Assembly (NCBI RefSeq): GCF_949628215.1
Contig: NC_134284.1
Coordinates: forward strand, 6,894,850 to 6,958,849
DNA: 64,000 nt
Direction: 5' to 3'
From: Phalacrocorax aristotelis
Lineage: Eukaryota; Chordata; Aves; Suliformes; Phalacrocoracidae
Below the pieces are notes generated by a model that made no database searches, was not told the DNA's origin, and worked only from the letters and a program-made list of their open reading frames with translations. This document shows, piece by piece, positions 13,002 through 25,562 of the stretch. Made by a program: the position numbers and the translations under genes. Numbering within the stretch: position 1 is the first letter of the stretch; each line of letters begins with the position of its first letter.

Positions 13002-15133
13002 AGCATTCAAATTTCATGGGTCAATTAGTTTGGACTTTTGCAGATAAACAGCACACATCATAGATAGATAACAATCTTAATAAGAAAATATTTAAACAGT
13101 AACAACAATGGAATTAAAAATAATGCATTGGCACATGTATTCTTCCTTACTTATATCTACATAAAATTTATTATAACTTAGAAAATCAAAATTGGACTTT
13201 TCATTATTAACATTTATATCTCTAAGCCAGTGTTCAAAAATCAAGCCATGTCTTTTCTGCTTCACACTTTGTCATCAACAATGACACCATATTAGGTCTT
13301 CACTTGAAAGCCCAAAAGTTGAGCAGATCTGTAGTTTTTTTCCTGCAGATACGTTGGGCTACAGAGAAAACAGTACTGAAGGCATGAAGTAGTGAAGACT
13401 ACTCAGGCCATATGAGCTGGCAATCAGGAGTGGTCAAATACACTTTAATGAGCTATTTTTTGGCAACAATAAAAAAGGTAAACCATTCTTTTCTCAAGAA
13501 AATACAAACCCACCACAACACCGGTCTCATTCTCTTTGCGTTTTACTGCCTAAAATCTGACTTTGATCTGTATCTCTTCTATGTTATGCTCCTGTTCTTT
13601 ATTAATACGTACGTGGAAGCAGAAGTAATTTCCAATCCTAGCTGAAAAAAATTCACATTAAAATGAATGCGATACGCTGTGCATTGGGTGTGCTTTTGCG
13701 TGATTATTCTCACAGCTTATTGAAGTGGCTCAAAGAGAAATTAATCAGTTACTAACATTGCTATGGTAGTTGAATCAATAATTTTGCTTGCTTTTCAGGA
13801 TGTCAAATTTAAACAGAATAAATAAAGACTGTTGGCATCCACTGTATTCTGCAGCCCCTGTGGAACCTCCTGTTCTCTCCTTCTCTCATCATTATTGAAA
13901 AACAGGTATAATTTCTGCAGTGTTTTCACGTAGTGTAGGACATTCATCCCCCCTTCAGTGGTCCTGAGTGTACTATTCCATTTGCCTAATTCAACTCATT
14001 GATCGCCTTGGGGAAAAGTGGAATGATACAGTAATCAGAATCTCTGCTGCCTCCTGCTAACCTGGATGCATTCCTAAATAGCTCCCATTATGGACTTCAA
14101 TAACATCTTGTATCCCCACTGCTGATAGCCGAGTCTCTTAACAGGTGGACACATCTGTTCTACTCTGCCAAACTCAACTTATGGTGATTGTACTTTGAAA
14201 TATTTGCATAGTTTGTTCCAAATACTATGCACATCTGTTCAGATCTAATATTACCTTGAACTTATGGTTTAGTTAAATAAAAAGAAACATTTGTGTATTT
14301 TTCAGTCATTTTCAAATATAAGTGTTTTAAAGCAGATAGAATATTTTAAAAGACCTTCAGGTTTCATGGCCTTTAGTTTTCTTATAGCCACTGAGTAGGT
14401 TATCTTCTTTATTTTAAGATACTAGTAGGTAAGATAGAAAAAATAACTGAGAAATATTCACCTGCTAACAAACAGAAAAATAATTCAACATATGAGAAGT
14501 TTCATACTGTAAACAGAATAGCTAGTATGCTTGAATATTGTGACTGCTAGAAAGCATAATTTAAAAAAAAGTTATATCTAATACAATAAAAAAGCTATTG
14601 TTGCATACATTCTAATCTTTTCTGAAATCATGGAAGTACATGGCAGGTAAAGAGACATGGCTAGATAAAGAAGCAAGGGATGGACAGGAGTAGAACAGAT
14701 AAAGTAGAGAATATGATGAGTAGCTTGGAGGGTTCCTATCATGGTCTTGAGTGAGAACAGACTTTTTTTAATAGAAATATTTTTACAGATATAGCTGCAT
14801 TTATTGTTGAGGTTTATTTATAATAACTGGGGAGGACTTAACATTAAAGCAGTCATTTGGTAGTTACATACTTCTTCCCATTTACAGATATCAAAACCAG
14901 TTTCTGAGAAGAGTGTGAAAAACCTATGAAAACTCATACCTGTGGGCTTTATCAGGTTGCTGTTTGAGGTTTATTAAGGGCATAAGTCTGATTCAGCAAG
15001 ACAGCTCTTACAGGTCAATTAATACTTTGGGATCAGACAGAATTAAATTCACAGAACAATTTAGTTGTGTGTTATACCAACCTCACATTTTAGGTGCACA
15101 AATAAAGAACTGAAAACCTAAAAAACAATAGGT

Positions 15134-16468
15134 TTGTTGTGCGCTTCTCTGAAGGCACTTAAGATGCATGTCAAAGATAACAAGAAGGGCTTCTTTAAAT
15201 ACATCAGCAGTAAAAGGAAGACTGGGGATACAGTGGGCCCACTGCTGAACAAGGAAGCGGTCCTGGTGACAGAGGATGCAGAGAAGGCGGAGTTACTGAA
15301 TGCCTTCTTTGCCTTGGTCTTCACTACTAAGGCTGGCCCTCAGGCATCTCAGCCCCCAGAGGTGAGACACCAAATTGGGACAAAAGAAGACTTAACATCG
15401 GTTGAGGAAGACTGGGTCAGAGATCACCTATGCAAACTGGATCCTCGCAAATCCATGGGCCCTGATGGGATGCACCTGCGAGTGCTGAGGGAGCTGGCGG
15501 ATGTTCTTGCTGAGCCACTCTCCACCATCTTTGAAAGGTCGTGGAGGACAGGAGCTGGGGAACTATAGGCCAGTGAGCCTCATCTCCATCCCTGGAAAGG
15601 TGATGGAGCAGTTCATTCTGGAGGTCATCTCCAGGCATGTAGAGGAAAAGAAGTTTATCAGAAGCAGTCAACATGATTCACCAAGGGAAGATCATGCTTG
15701 ACCAACCTGACAGCCTTCTACGATGGTGTGACTGGTTGGGTCGATGAAGGGAGAGCAGTGGATGTTGTTTACCTTGACTTCAGCAAGGCTTTTGACGCTG
15801 TCTGCCATGACTTCCTCAGACAAGCTAAGGAAGTGTGGGTTGGATGAGAGGACAGTGAGGTGGACAGAGAACTGGCTCAACTACAGAACTCAGAGGGTCG
15901 TGATCAATGGAGCAGAGTCTGGATGGAGGCCTGTCACTAGCAGTGTTCCCCAGGGGTCTGTGCTGGGTCCAGTCCTGTTCAATATATTCATCGATGACCT
16001 GCATGATGGGACAAAGTGTAACCTCAGCAAGTTCGCTGGTGATACCAAGCTGGGAGGAGTGGCTGATACACCAGAAGGCTGTGCTGCCATCCAGTGAGAC
16101 CTGGACAGGCTGGAGAGATGGGCCGAGGGGAACCTCATGAAATTCAACAAAAGCAAGTGCAAGGTCCTGCACCTGGGGAGGAACAACCCCAGGCACCAGG
16201 ACAGGCTGGGGGCTGAACTACTGGAAAGCAGCTCTGTTGAGGACCTGGGAGTGCTGGTGGACAGCAAGCTGACCCTGAGCCAGCAATGTGCCCTTGTGGC
16301 CAAGAAGGCCAAGGGTATCCTGGGCTGCATTAAAAGCAGTGTGGCCAGCAGGTCGAGAGAGGTTATCCTCCCCCTCTACTTCATGCTAGTGAGACCACAT
16401 TTGGAGTGCTGTGTCCAGTTTTGGGCCCCCCAGTTTAAGAAGGACAGGGAACTGCTTGAGCAAGTTCA
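15134..16468 (+). pseudogene. CR1 ORF2 reverse transcriptase remnant
   Basis: Residues of CR1 ORF2 can be followed through at least three frames. Frame 1 (15134-15568) has [16 protein letters not shown], then [20 protein letters not shown], the start of the polymerase region. The next frame resumes at [17 protein letters not shown] (about 15565-15610), and a segment normally between these two is missing. A further shift follows near 15675. YLDFSKAFD (about 15770-15796) carries the first catalytic aspartate region, then another shift occurs near 15820. [18 protein letters not shown] (about 15947-16000) is intact. The second catalytic motif, normally FADD, reads FAGD near 16033, so one metal-binding aspartate is lost. 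A stop codon at 16095-16097 interrupts the frame before [16 protein letters not shown]. The element cannot encode a working enzyme. Family knowledge supplies the comparison; frames, stop and substitution are read directly. Confidence 0.92.
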
Positions 16469-16578
16469 TTCAAAACCTGTCTGGATGCGGTCCTGTGCCC
16501 CTTGCTCTAGGTGTCCCTGCTCAAGCAAGATGATCTCCAGAGGTCCCTTCCAACCCCTACCAGTCTGTGATTCTGTGA
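15134..16578 (+). mobile_element. CR1 LINE (non-LTR retrotransposon), 5'-truncated and inactive
   Basis: A CR1-family LINE in plus orientation, the dominant retroelement of bird genomes. The copy begins inside ORF2, just upstream of the reverse transcriptase domain, so the 5' UTR, ORF1 and the endonuclease domain are absent, as is usual for truncated LINE insertions. It ends with the short CR1 3' UTR, including GATGATCTCCAGAGGTCCC at about 16529-16547, and a terminal TCTGTGATTCTGTGA tract (16564-16578). There is no poly-A tail, which is normal for CR1. The end of the coding region is fused almost directly to the 3' UTR near 16468, so an internal deletion has removed the C-terminal part of ORF2. 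I cannot assign the CR1 subfamily by eye, nor see a clear target-site duplication. Confidence 0.95.
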
Positions 16579-19079
16579 GTGCACCAAAAGTATGGGTTTG
16601 AATCCTGCCACACTAGGAGAGACTTCATGTTACACTAGGCATTGTCTAGGAGGCAGGCAGGCAGACTTACTGATGGACCGAGGAGGCTGTTATCACTCTT
16701 ATTTATGAAAATAAAGAACTCTCATATCCACCTACATGAGACACAGCTCAGAGTGGTGGATTTCAGACCAAAGGAGAAAGCTTGAAATCTCTTCATGTCT
16801 AGAGGGAGGTAAAACGTGCAGGACTGCTCACTCTGTAGTAGTTTCCTAACAACTGTACTCAGCAAGCTGGCCTCTCTGATAAGCAACTCATCAAGAAATG
16901 TATTTTATAGGGAGTTAGATACCTTGTTCAGGTAGACCTGTCTTAGGAGAGATCTTGCAGTCCAGTTGGCAAGAGCCATTTTTGACCAGTTTCTTAATGA
17001 CAAAGTCCTCTAAACAAATAATTAAACATATTTTTATCTTTGAAGCATGTCAGAATCTATAAATTTAAATTGCATGTATCTCTAGCTTTAAAGAAATATC
17101 TCCTTATTAAATCTCAATGTTAGAAAAGAAATTAATTTTTAATAGATCAGAGCCTTCTGATGCAGCTGAGGTCCAATTCTACTTCCAGTTCTGAACTACT
17201 GAACTTTTCTATAGAGAGAGCAATTCAAACCATACCCACAAGTTTGCAATAGCCTCACCATGAAAGCCTAGTCATTCAAATGTGCATTCCTCGGTGTGAC
17301 ATGAATTGCATATGGCACAAAATTCTCAAGGCCCTCCTAACCTAACTTGGAAAGCCAACTATCTGGAAAACAAAAAACAACATTCGGGGGGCGGGGGGGG
17401 AAGCAAGGTTTCAGATTTTCTTTGTTTTGATTTACAGCAAAATCACAGTCTTGGAACAACTGTTTTTCATGGACCATGAGAACTGACTCCTATCTAGGTC
17501 AATAACCAGAAAGGATGGATTTCATCTAGAGTGTAGTAAAGCAATCCTTAGTGCTCTCTCGAATTCAGAGAAGCCATATAAAGTAGACTCCTGGTACATT
17601 TTTTACTCTTTTTTTTTTTAAGGTAAATAGGAATCTTGAGCAGCTGAGGGGACTGAAAAGGGGGTCGATGGGACTCATTTCCTCTTTTTACTAGATTTCA
17701 GAACCTTTGGTTTGTTTGGTGGTTTTTTTTTTGCCAAAATCATTATGTTTCTTCACAAAGTTTTGGTATTCAGAATGCTTCAGTCCTCTAAATCTGAAGC
17801 CTATTTAGAAGGGTTTGTATATCTTCGACAGCTTCCTGTAGATCTCCAGAACTTGTCTAACTGCTTCCCACAGATTGCTAGACAACTAGCTTAAAATCTT
17901 CTAGAGCATTCTCTTCAAGCCACCTAGACTTTCATCTGTTACATCAGCCACGTTAATCCTATACGCTACCTACATTCCAGAACTATAGTTTTCTAATGAA
18001 AAAAAAAATACAGCCAAATGGATATCTGCATACATAGAAGGAACCACGGACAGGCTGCCATATTAGCACAAGAGTCCCTAGAAAGTTGTCTGGCTGAACC
18101 AGTTGGCTCCAGGTGGCTGCAAAGGTGTGCCTGACTTCCTCACAATCGGGTAGTTTCATGTGCCAGTTCAAGGATCATAATCTTACACCTAGGCAGCCGT
18201 TTCCTCCCTTGTTGTAGTTTTGGCTGGGTGAAAACACTCCTCAACCTCAAAATGAAAATTTGATGCATTTATGTACATATAATGTAAGGAAGTTACAATA
18301 AAGAGTTACTTTTTAAAAATTAAATTACATTAAAACAACATTCTGAAGAAGGAACTCACTAATAAAAAAAAATTTAAACATAAAGCATGCTCTATTGCAA
18401 GTGAAAAGGAAATCTAACACAAGGATTCTCTCCCAAAGTCCCAATCTCATTTCCCCCACAAACCTTTCCACTTAGAGAGACAGGAAAATTCATATTAATA
18501 ATTATGACTGCAGAGAGTTACAGGAGCATTCAAATATTCTAGATTTGCCCTGGATGTCTGTCAGTACGTTATATGATATGAATGAATCACTATAAAGATT
18601 ACTTGAGAAAGTACTTGAGGAATATGACACAAAATAAAATTTAGCACGTATTTAATTTTACTTTTTTTAGTACATATCATATGTTGGTTTTATACATACA
18701 TACATAGTTACATACATTAACATATAATACACTAAGTATTATACTTACATCCCTGATTTTTTTACTAGGTGGAAACATGTCTTTAATATGCAATAATATT
18801 TTTAAAAGGTTCCAAATTCCCAACATCCCAATATTACACTGCAAAACAAACAAAGAAATCAGGTTTCAGACAATGATTTTATCTTCCATGAGAAGTATTT
18901 CCAATTACTGTTTCAAGACATCACTTAAAATTAGAGCTGTGAAACTCCAGTGCACATTCACTACCACAGACCGTTATACGATAGTGAGATATATCGCTCC
19001 TATCTAATTCATATCTTTAATTTTCTGAAAACCTAATAAATCTCAAACTTTTCCTTCTTAATGATAGCATAATTTGGTG
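16579..19079. other. AT-rich non-coding DNA between CR1 and the satellite
   Basis: No exon recognised. It contains a G6-C-G8 run at 17386-17400 and a short TACA-rich tract near 18690-18720. The 60-76 codon frames at 17712-17894 and 18777-19007 show no known motif. Confidence 0.6.
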
Positions 19080-19706
19080 ACGAAGGGAAGGGAAGGGAAG
19101 GGAAGGGAAGGGAAGGGAAGGGAAGGGAAGGGAAGGGAAGGGAAGGGAAGGGAAGGGAAGGGAAGGGAAGGGAAGGGAGGGAAGGGAAGGGGAGGGGAGG
19201 GAAGGGAAGGGAAGGGAAGGGAAGGGAAGGGAAGGGAAGGGAAGGGAAGGGAAGGGAAGGGAAGGGAAGGGAAGGGAAGGGAAGGGAAGGGAAGGGAAGG
19301 GAAGGGAAGGGAAGGGAAGGGAAGGGAAGGGAAGGGAAGGGAAGGAGGGAGGGAGGGAGGGAGGGAGGGAGGGAGGGAGGGAGGGAGGAAGGAAGGAAGG
19401 AAGGAAGGAAGGAAGGAAGGAAGGAAGGAAGGAAGGAAGGAAGGAAGGAAGGAAGGAAGGAAGGAAGGAAGGAAGGAAGGAAGGAAGGAAGGAAGGAAGG
19501 AAGGAAGGAAGGAAGGAAGGAAGGAAGGAAGGAAGGAAGGAAGGAAGGAAGGAAGGAAGGAAGGAAGGAAGGAAGGAAGGAAGGAAGGAAGGAAGGAAGG
19601 AAGGAAGGAAGGAAGGAAGGAAGGAAGGAAGGAAGGAAGGAAGGAAGGAAGGAAGGAAGGAAGGAAGGAAGGAAGGAAGGAAGGAAGGAAGGAAGGAAGG
19701 AAGGGA
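19080..19706. repeat. compound all-purine satellite, (AAGGG)n-(AGGG)n-(AAGG)n
   Basis: About 0.63 kb in which the plus strand is exclusively A and G. It has three blocks: an AAGGG pentamer array (about 19083-19345, with GGGGAGGGGAGGG-type interruptions at 19177-19201), about ten AGGG tetramers (19346-19387) and about 79 AAGG tetramers (19388-19705). The last block has no interruption that I can see. The ordered shift from 5-mer to 4-mer units suggests step-wise slippage. Such tracts can form intramolecular triplexes (H-DNA). GGAA repeats are multimerised ETS-factor core sites in other vertebrates. Open frames of 261 (plus) and 231 (minus) codons across it are artefacts of repeats that lack stop codons. 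Confidence 0.97.
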
Positions 19707-22700
19707 GAGATCTTTCTGGTTTCAGAAACTGATCTGGATCCTTCTCTCTGCATTGTCTATCTCTATCCAGGGATTTTCCTATATAAACTAAACTTGTTCA
19801 CTCTTCCTGCCAAAATCATGCCAAAGATTAGAAGGTTTGTTTCCATACATCAGATATAAAAGAATAAATGCAGTTAAAATTGGACTTACATCGAATTTAT
19901 AGAGAAAACAAAATCTTTTCTCTGTACATATACTCTTTCACACACATACCTGCCGTCACAGGTACTAAATACATTCAGTAAGGGTTAAGTGAATCCTTTC
20001 TTTTTTAAAAAGAATCTTTCTGTTTTTTAGGGAGACAGAAACTCTGCTGGAACCAATCCACACAGTTGGATTAACTCAAGATTCCCGTTGGTTTTTATGA
20101 CTGTAGCTTAATATCAGAAATGTTGAACTCCCACTGACATCTCTGGCATAGACATTTCATGACACCAAATGGTTGTGAAGGTTAGAAAAAAGTCCATGAC
20201 TTCCCTGTAGGCTCTCCAAAAACCAACAGAAGACTCCAATTTATCCACTGCTTTTTGCCTTGCCTGCCAAGGTCAAATGTCCACTGTGCCCTAAATTCCC
20301 AAGAAATGTCTACAGTGGTATGCAAAGCCTGCACCTCAGCAGCTCTGGAACCACAACACTTCTCCCACTGTGCTTTCTTTAACACCTTACTTTGTTATGT
20401 GACCTGCTGCAGCCTGAAATACATCCGATAAACTGAGAGGACTAGGTAACCTACCTCTGTGAAGAGTTTTCTACAAGAATTTTAGATTAAAGTAAAAATG
20501 ATTAAAGGGAATTTATCTTCTAATGCAAACACAATTACATGTCTAATTCACCGCTCCACCTTTCCAGGCTTACAATTTAGTAATTCCATTGAATTCATTG
20601 GAATGATACTGAAATAATACACTGGGGAAGTTTTCATCATTGGGGTCCCTCAGTAGCAGTGAAAGGAAGCAGGCAATTATTGTCTAGCTTCAGCTACTTT
20701 AAAGAAGGAGAAAAGCAGACAGATTATTTAGAATAAACTCATAATTCTGGAATTAAGCTGTAAAAAGCTACATTCAGGTTTAATTTAAGGGAAAATATTA
20801 TTACCATGAGAATTTGTTTACTGTGGCATACACTATCAAGGGAAATTAAACTTTGCCTTGTGAGACTGGCCAAAATTGCTATTAGCTTTGCATGTCCATT
20901 GCTGAAGATCAGATTTTAAAGAGGTTCAGTAGCATGTTTCTTGGGCTGGATTAGAAAAGCCGATCTTTCTTACACTAGAGTTTTTCTTGGTACTTGTGCC
21001 ATGAATGGCTTTTGATAACAAATGAAGAATGAGGTTCACAGTGGAGGTGAGCACTGTCATCTTCAGGCACTTTTTTAAACTCGGACTAAAGATTAGTCAG
21101 TATTATGATGGTTTTGAGTTTTCAGTACCAGAATGCTATTTTCCAGTTCAGAATCTCTCGATGTTTGTCTCCTGTCCAGCTGGGAACTAGACAACAAATG
21201 AGCAGAACTGAAAGGATTAGCTGGCCACTGCTTACTCATACACATTGTCAGACCTTAGATCTCAAACACAGCAGGGAATAACCTTGGATCAGCAGAATCC
21301 TAAACTGGCTTATTGTGCTATATCTTTTCTATCTTTACTGTCTCAGAATCTTGGAAACTATTTGCTAATTTAATTTGTTGTGATTAATACATTGTTCCAG
21401 TGTTTCCTGCTGTTACAGTCTGCAGGAGAATTTAGTTATAATGATGGCTAAACTCAACAGCAAATTTTAACAACAGGAATTATAGCACCATTATGCAGAA
21501 ATGTCTAGCAAATTATGCAATTGTGTCTACCACAATATAAATCTCAAATATATTAAACCTCTCTTTGTTTCTTTGAAGCTGCTAGCCTGGGTGTCAGCCA
21601 AATTGTAAAATTCACAAAGGCAATTTAATTTTTTTTTTTAATCCTATGGGCTTTTCAGAAGACTATTAGCTGAAGCTCTAGTTCTATATTAGCTCTGTTG
21701 ATAGAAAAAATGTATTTGCTTACACAAACTGGATGCTGACTGCGTGTTATAAGTGCCATCCCAAATATGGCTCAAATGTCTTAGAAACTAGTACTAATAA
21801 GCATGCATTCCAAAGTGATTTATAAATGCATAAAAATGCCAGGTTAGCAAATCTGAGGACATTTTAAAAATGAGCAAAAGAAGTAGTAAATGCTTATCAG
21901 ACACTGAAAGGCACAAACAGAGGTACTTTTGCTCCAACAATCTTTCATTACAAATACACATGAATGAGAAAAGGTAAGAAAATAAAGGAGTTTGTGACTG
22001 TAATTTGAGAACACTGCAAACATATTATAGTGTTCTAAATAATTTTCCAGGCAAGTGACGTATGTTGCAAATAGCAAGAGACAAACTTCAAAAGCTCTTC
22101 CAGCCTTCTGTAAGGCTGCAAAGCAACCAAGTCTTTAATGAACTCCCTTCTCCCCACTTTCCCTAATTCCCTCATCCTAAACTATTTCACACTTTGCTAA
22201 TCCCTACAGCCTGAATTTCCCTGATTTTTTTTCAACCCCAAGTTCCTTCCACTGCCCTGTTTCCCCTGTCAGCTCCAGCACTCCTTTCATCTTTTCTAAT
22301 ATTCTTATTCTAGGTCTTTAGCAGAGCCTGCAATGACATATTACAGGCTCAGAGTGGCAGCTGTTACAAAGTCAAACTCTTCGGGATTCTCAGACTGCCA
22401 TCCTCAAACGGCACTACATGTCCCAGAACATGAGAGAGAATGAGTCTGGAGGAAGAAAGAATGGCTGAATGGCTACCTTCTTTCAATCAGATCTAGTGTC
22501 AGCTTTTTTCCCTCTTCTACTCGTGTTTTATCACCATCTGCTGGCAGAACCTCAAAACACAGCTCTGAGCCTTCTCCCTGGATCCTCCAGAGCTCTCGGT
22601 TCTGTGAATTTATTAGGAAAGCACCAACGGCATATCATCCCTGTCTTACTCATGGTTCTTCTGCTTGCGGCATGTATTGCAGGCACAAGCCATGTCACCT

Positions 22701-24780
22701 CCCAGAAGCATCATCAACATCTAATTCTGCACTGTATCTGATCTAACTGCAGTGAGGACCACTCCTTTTCAAAGCGAAGCAAAATCAAATGAATACAACC
22801 GTAGACCATACACCACAACCTTCATTCTGCCCTCCCAAGTTTTCCAGGTTTCTAGTGCATATTTGGTCACCTGCTGAACATGACTTCACTGCTCTATGGT
22901 CTCTTCCTCCAACCTAATCTTTATCATTTACCAGCAGTATAGAGAGAGGTGTATGCAGAGAGGCAAAAATAAGAAAAACAAAAGAAGGTATGTTGTTTGT
23001 AGGACAGGACACTTGTGACAGAAATAAAATATATAGTGTTGAAAGGAAATATAGGAAGAATAAGTAAGTTGTAAGTATAAAGATAGCTTGAATATCTTTG
23101 TTCTATTGGTTTGTGCCAGACATGATGTGTGCATGAGTAGCTACTCAAATCACATATTTCAACAAAATGGTCTGTATTTCAGCATTGTGTGTCTTTGATT
23201 TCAACCACATTTGAGGCAGCTTTCCAATGTGGGGATCAAGGTAGGTTGCTAGTTTCAGCTCACTTCCATAGTGGCATTTTGACACAATGTTCTTGTCCTT
23301 GCATCAGCTAGAAAACAAGTACAACAATTCTCTGGATAGTTGAAATTTAAACCTATGAAACTATTTCCTCACAAATTTATGCATTTAACTTCGGGGTGGG
23401 GAAACAGCTGATTTTATTCATTTTTTCACTAAGTCACACATTAGTACTATTTCAAAGGGCTCATTATGGGCTCTTGTGGACATATGTCTGCACTCAAAAT
23501 AAAAACAAACACATATTCCTACAGAAATGCCATGCTTCTACAGTCTCCTGCAGAGACAACTGTAAACTACCATAATGATTTATTTTAACAATTGTAATTT
23601 CTAGCTTAGATTATAACCATTATAATTTATTATAGATATTATTATAATTTATTCTAAATATTAGAACAATTATAAAGATAATTCAAACTCCTAAACTGAC
23701 AAAGATTCTGTTGCCTGAATTTATGAATTAGGAACAGTCATTAGGAGCAAGCCTTAGAGACATGGGCTTTTGTCTGTGTTGGTGTACCTGCCTTTTAAAG
23801 AACTTTAACTCTCTGGAAATGAATAGGGCTTGGCAACGGCTATACAAGCCATAACATTCTCGTTGCAAGAAACTTCATTTAAATCTATGTACAGAGTGTG
23901 CTAGACACTTTATAGCCTATCTATGGCTATAAAGACTTGCTTCATGTCCCAGGGAGTTTCTGCTCTCACTTGAAGACTTGATGAATTGAGTGAATGGACA
24001 GAACACAGAATTAAGAAAAATGAGTTTTATAGGATAGCAGCTATACAGTTAACAATAGGAATAAAGAATAATAATTATACATTTGGAAGATGTATTTGGA
24101 AAGGAAATCCACGTGAGTCAAAACGAAAATAACTCCTACTATGCTAGTCTGTATGTTGAATTAAAATTGAAGCTTATGTAAGGTCTTGATTAGATGAGAG
24201 ACTTATTAGAATTGTAAACCTCTGTTTTTTCTTGACTGTTGCTGGATTATTGGGGTTTTTTTCCAAAGAGCAGGTCATGTAATTGTAGTACTTGGCTTTT
24301 CATTACCCCTTTGAGAGTTTCTGGATATGAATAAATTATTATTATTTAAAATTTCGCTTTATCGACACATTACTTCTGAGGAATCATATCAACTCTTCAC
24401 CCATTTTGAATTCTGTCATTTGTCTTTTTCTAAATTACTAAAAACGGCATTTATACTGCATTATTATTTACCTATTTTTATATTTTAACCAGAGGAAAGC
24501 AAATGCATTTCCTGAAGTAAGAAAAAAACAGTCTCATTAGTTTGATGAATCTAGCACTTCCTGAAGACCTCTTACAGATAATATAAAGACAGGAAGATAA
24601 AACAACATGAAAGACCCAACAAGACAGGATAATTTTATACAGTGTTGAAAAGTAAAGCCCTTCAAGCAGGGAAGGGTAAGATCACAATCTGTAAATATTT
24701 TCAAGGCTTTCAAAATGAATGAAGGAAAGGAATTCATTTATATAGCTGGAAAGCATAATTCTCCCTACTGAAGGAATCAC
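19707..24780. other. AT-rich non-coding DNA
   Basis: No gene recognised. Contents include a weak CTCF-like motif at 22532-22549, a very AT-rich patch at about 23580-23690 and a small perfect hairpin at 23908-23934 (10-bp arms CTTTATAGCC and GGCTATAAAG, 7-nt loop). A 90-codon frame at 22469-22741 has a hydrophobic stretch but no recognisable family or splice context. Confidence 0.55.
22532..22549 (-). promoter_or_regulatory. weak CTCF-like motif
   Basis: Read on the minus strand the site is CTGCCAGCAGATGGTGA. It matches the CTCF core CCA-S-Y-AG-R-K-GG-C-R except for T in place of the conserved C after GG. That position matters for zinc-finger contact, so binding is uncertain. Confidence 0.25.
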
Positions 24781-24865
24781 TGGATGAAATTCTATGGTCT
24801 GTTTTACTCATGAGGTCAGACTAAAAAGTTATCATAATGCCTCTTTGTCCTTAAGCCTGTAAATC
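24781..24865 (+). repeat. degraded CR1-type 3' end
   Basis: The order GGATGAAATTCTATGGTCTG, then ATGAGGTCAGACTA, then ATCATAATG and CCTTAAG at its end follows the 3' UTR of older CR1 families common in sauropsids (a pattern remembered from family knowledge). The copy is heavily diverged and has lost its terminal octamers. No coding part is visible upstream. Confidence 0.55.
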
Positions 24866-25496
24866 ACACTACCCAAGGACAACAATTCAGAGAGACACTT
24901 ATACTTCAGGGAAAAACAGTTAAACTGAGTTATTTAAAAAATTCTTAACAGTAAAAGTCTGGATATCCATGGTTTTAGTGATCCTTTCTTCAGGAAGGAA
25001 ATAGAAATAGCAAAAAATAAGTACTACTGGCAATCAACACTGGGAGTAACAGAATCTGATGCTGTCCTAACAGCTATAAATACTTACGGCAACTCCCTTT
25101 TATGCCAGAGAGGAATTTGCTATGTCACAGGCATCTTGTCATATCTATGCTATACTACACCGTTTTTCAGGAGTCTTAATCAGTCCAGAGAGTCCATAAG
25201 ATTTCTCTACCAACAAAAAAAGACATCTGGGCATGCTGCATCCAAAGTAGTACCCTCATGTTTTTAAACAATATTACAACTTTTGTATTGCTAATAAAAA
25301 AGTCTAAAACAGCATAGTGAAAACTGCTAAGCTGACGTTGCAAACTTCTGCACTCTTCTCCATACCTATTTCTCCCTACTAAAATTCAAGTTGAAAGTAG
25401 TTGCGTGTCCCATCTTTAGCAACTTAGAATTACAAACTGTCAAAAGAAGGTTAGATTAAGAGGTTAGTGAGTATGTTGTATGAGTAATACTGCAGA

Positions 25497-25562
25497 ATGC
25501 AAGGTCAGACTAGGTGACCCAAAGGACTTTTTTCTCTGCTTATAACATCTGTGATTCACTGA
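25497..25562 (+). repeat. second degraded CR1-type 3' end
   Basis: The segment contains CAAGGTCAGACTAGGTGACC, then a pyrimidine-rich part and ATCTGTGATTCACTGA. This fits an old CR1 3' UTR and its terminal octamer region. It lies about 640 bp from the first relic in the same orientation. No coding remnant is visible between them, so these are either two insertions or one duplicated tail. Confidence 0.55.

Larger units (their letters stand above)
8545..15133. other. AT-rich non-coding DNA before the CR1 element
   Basis: Unique-looking AT-rich sequence. A 126-codon plus-strand frame at 9452-9832 is followed by overlapping AATAAA motifs, but it has no domain I recognise, and frames of this size are expected by chance on this scale. 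An acceptor-like pyrimidine tract ends in AG at 12721-12722 and is followed by an open frame to 12858, without a convincing donor. Two minor repeats inside this block are listed separately. Confidence 0.55.

Noticed and set aside
19058..19859. Long frames of 261 (plus) and 231 (minus) codons with Gly-Arg-Glu-Lys and Leu-Pro-Ser-Phe repeats
   Set aside because: They are translations of the purine satellite, which contains no stop codons in these registers. They are not genes.
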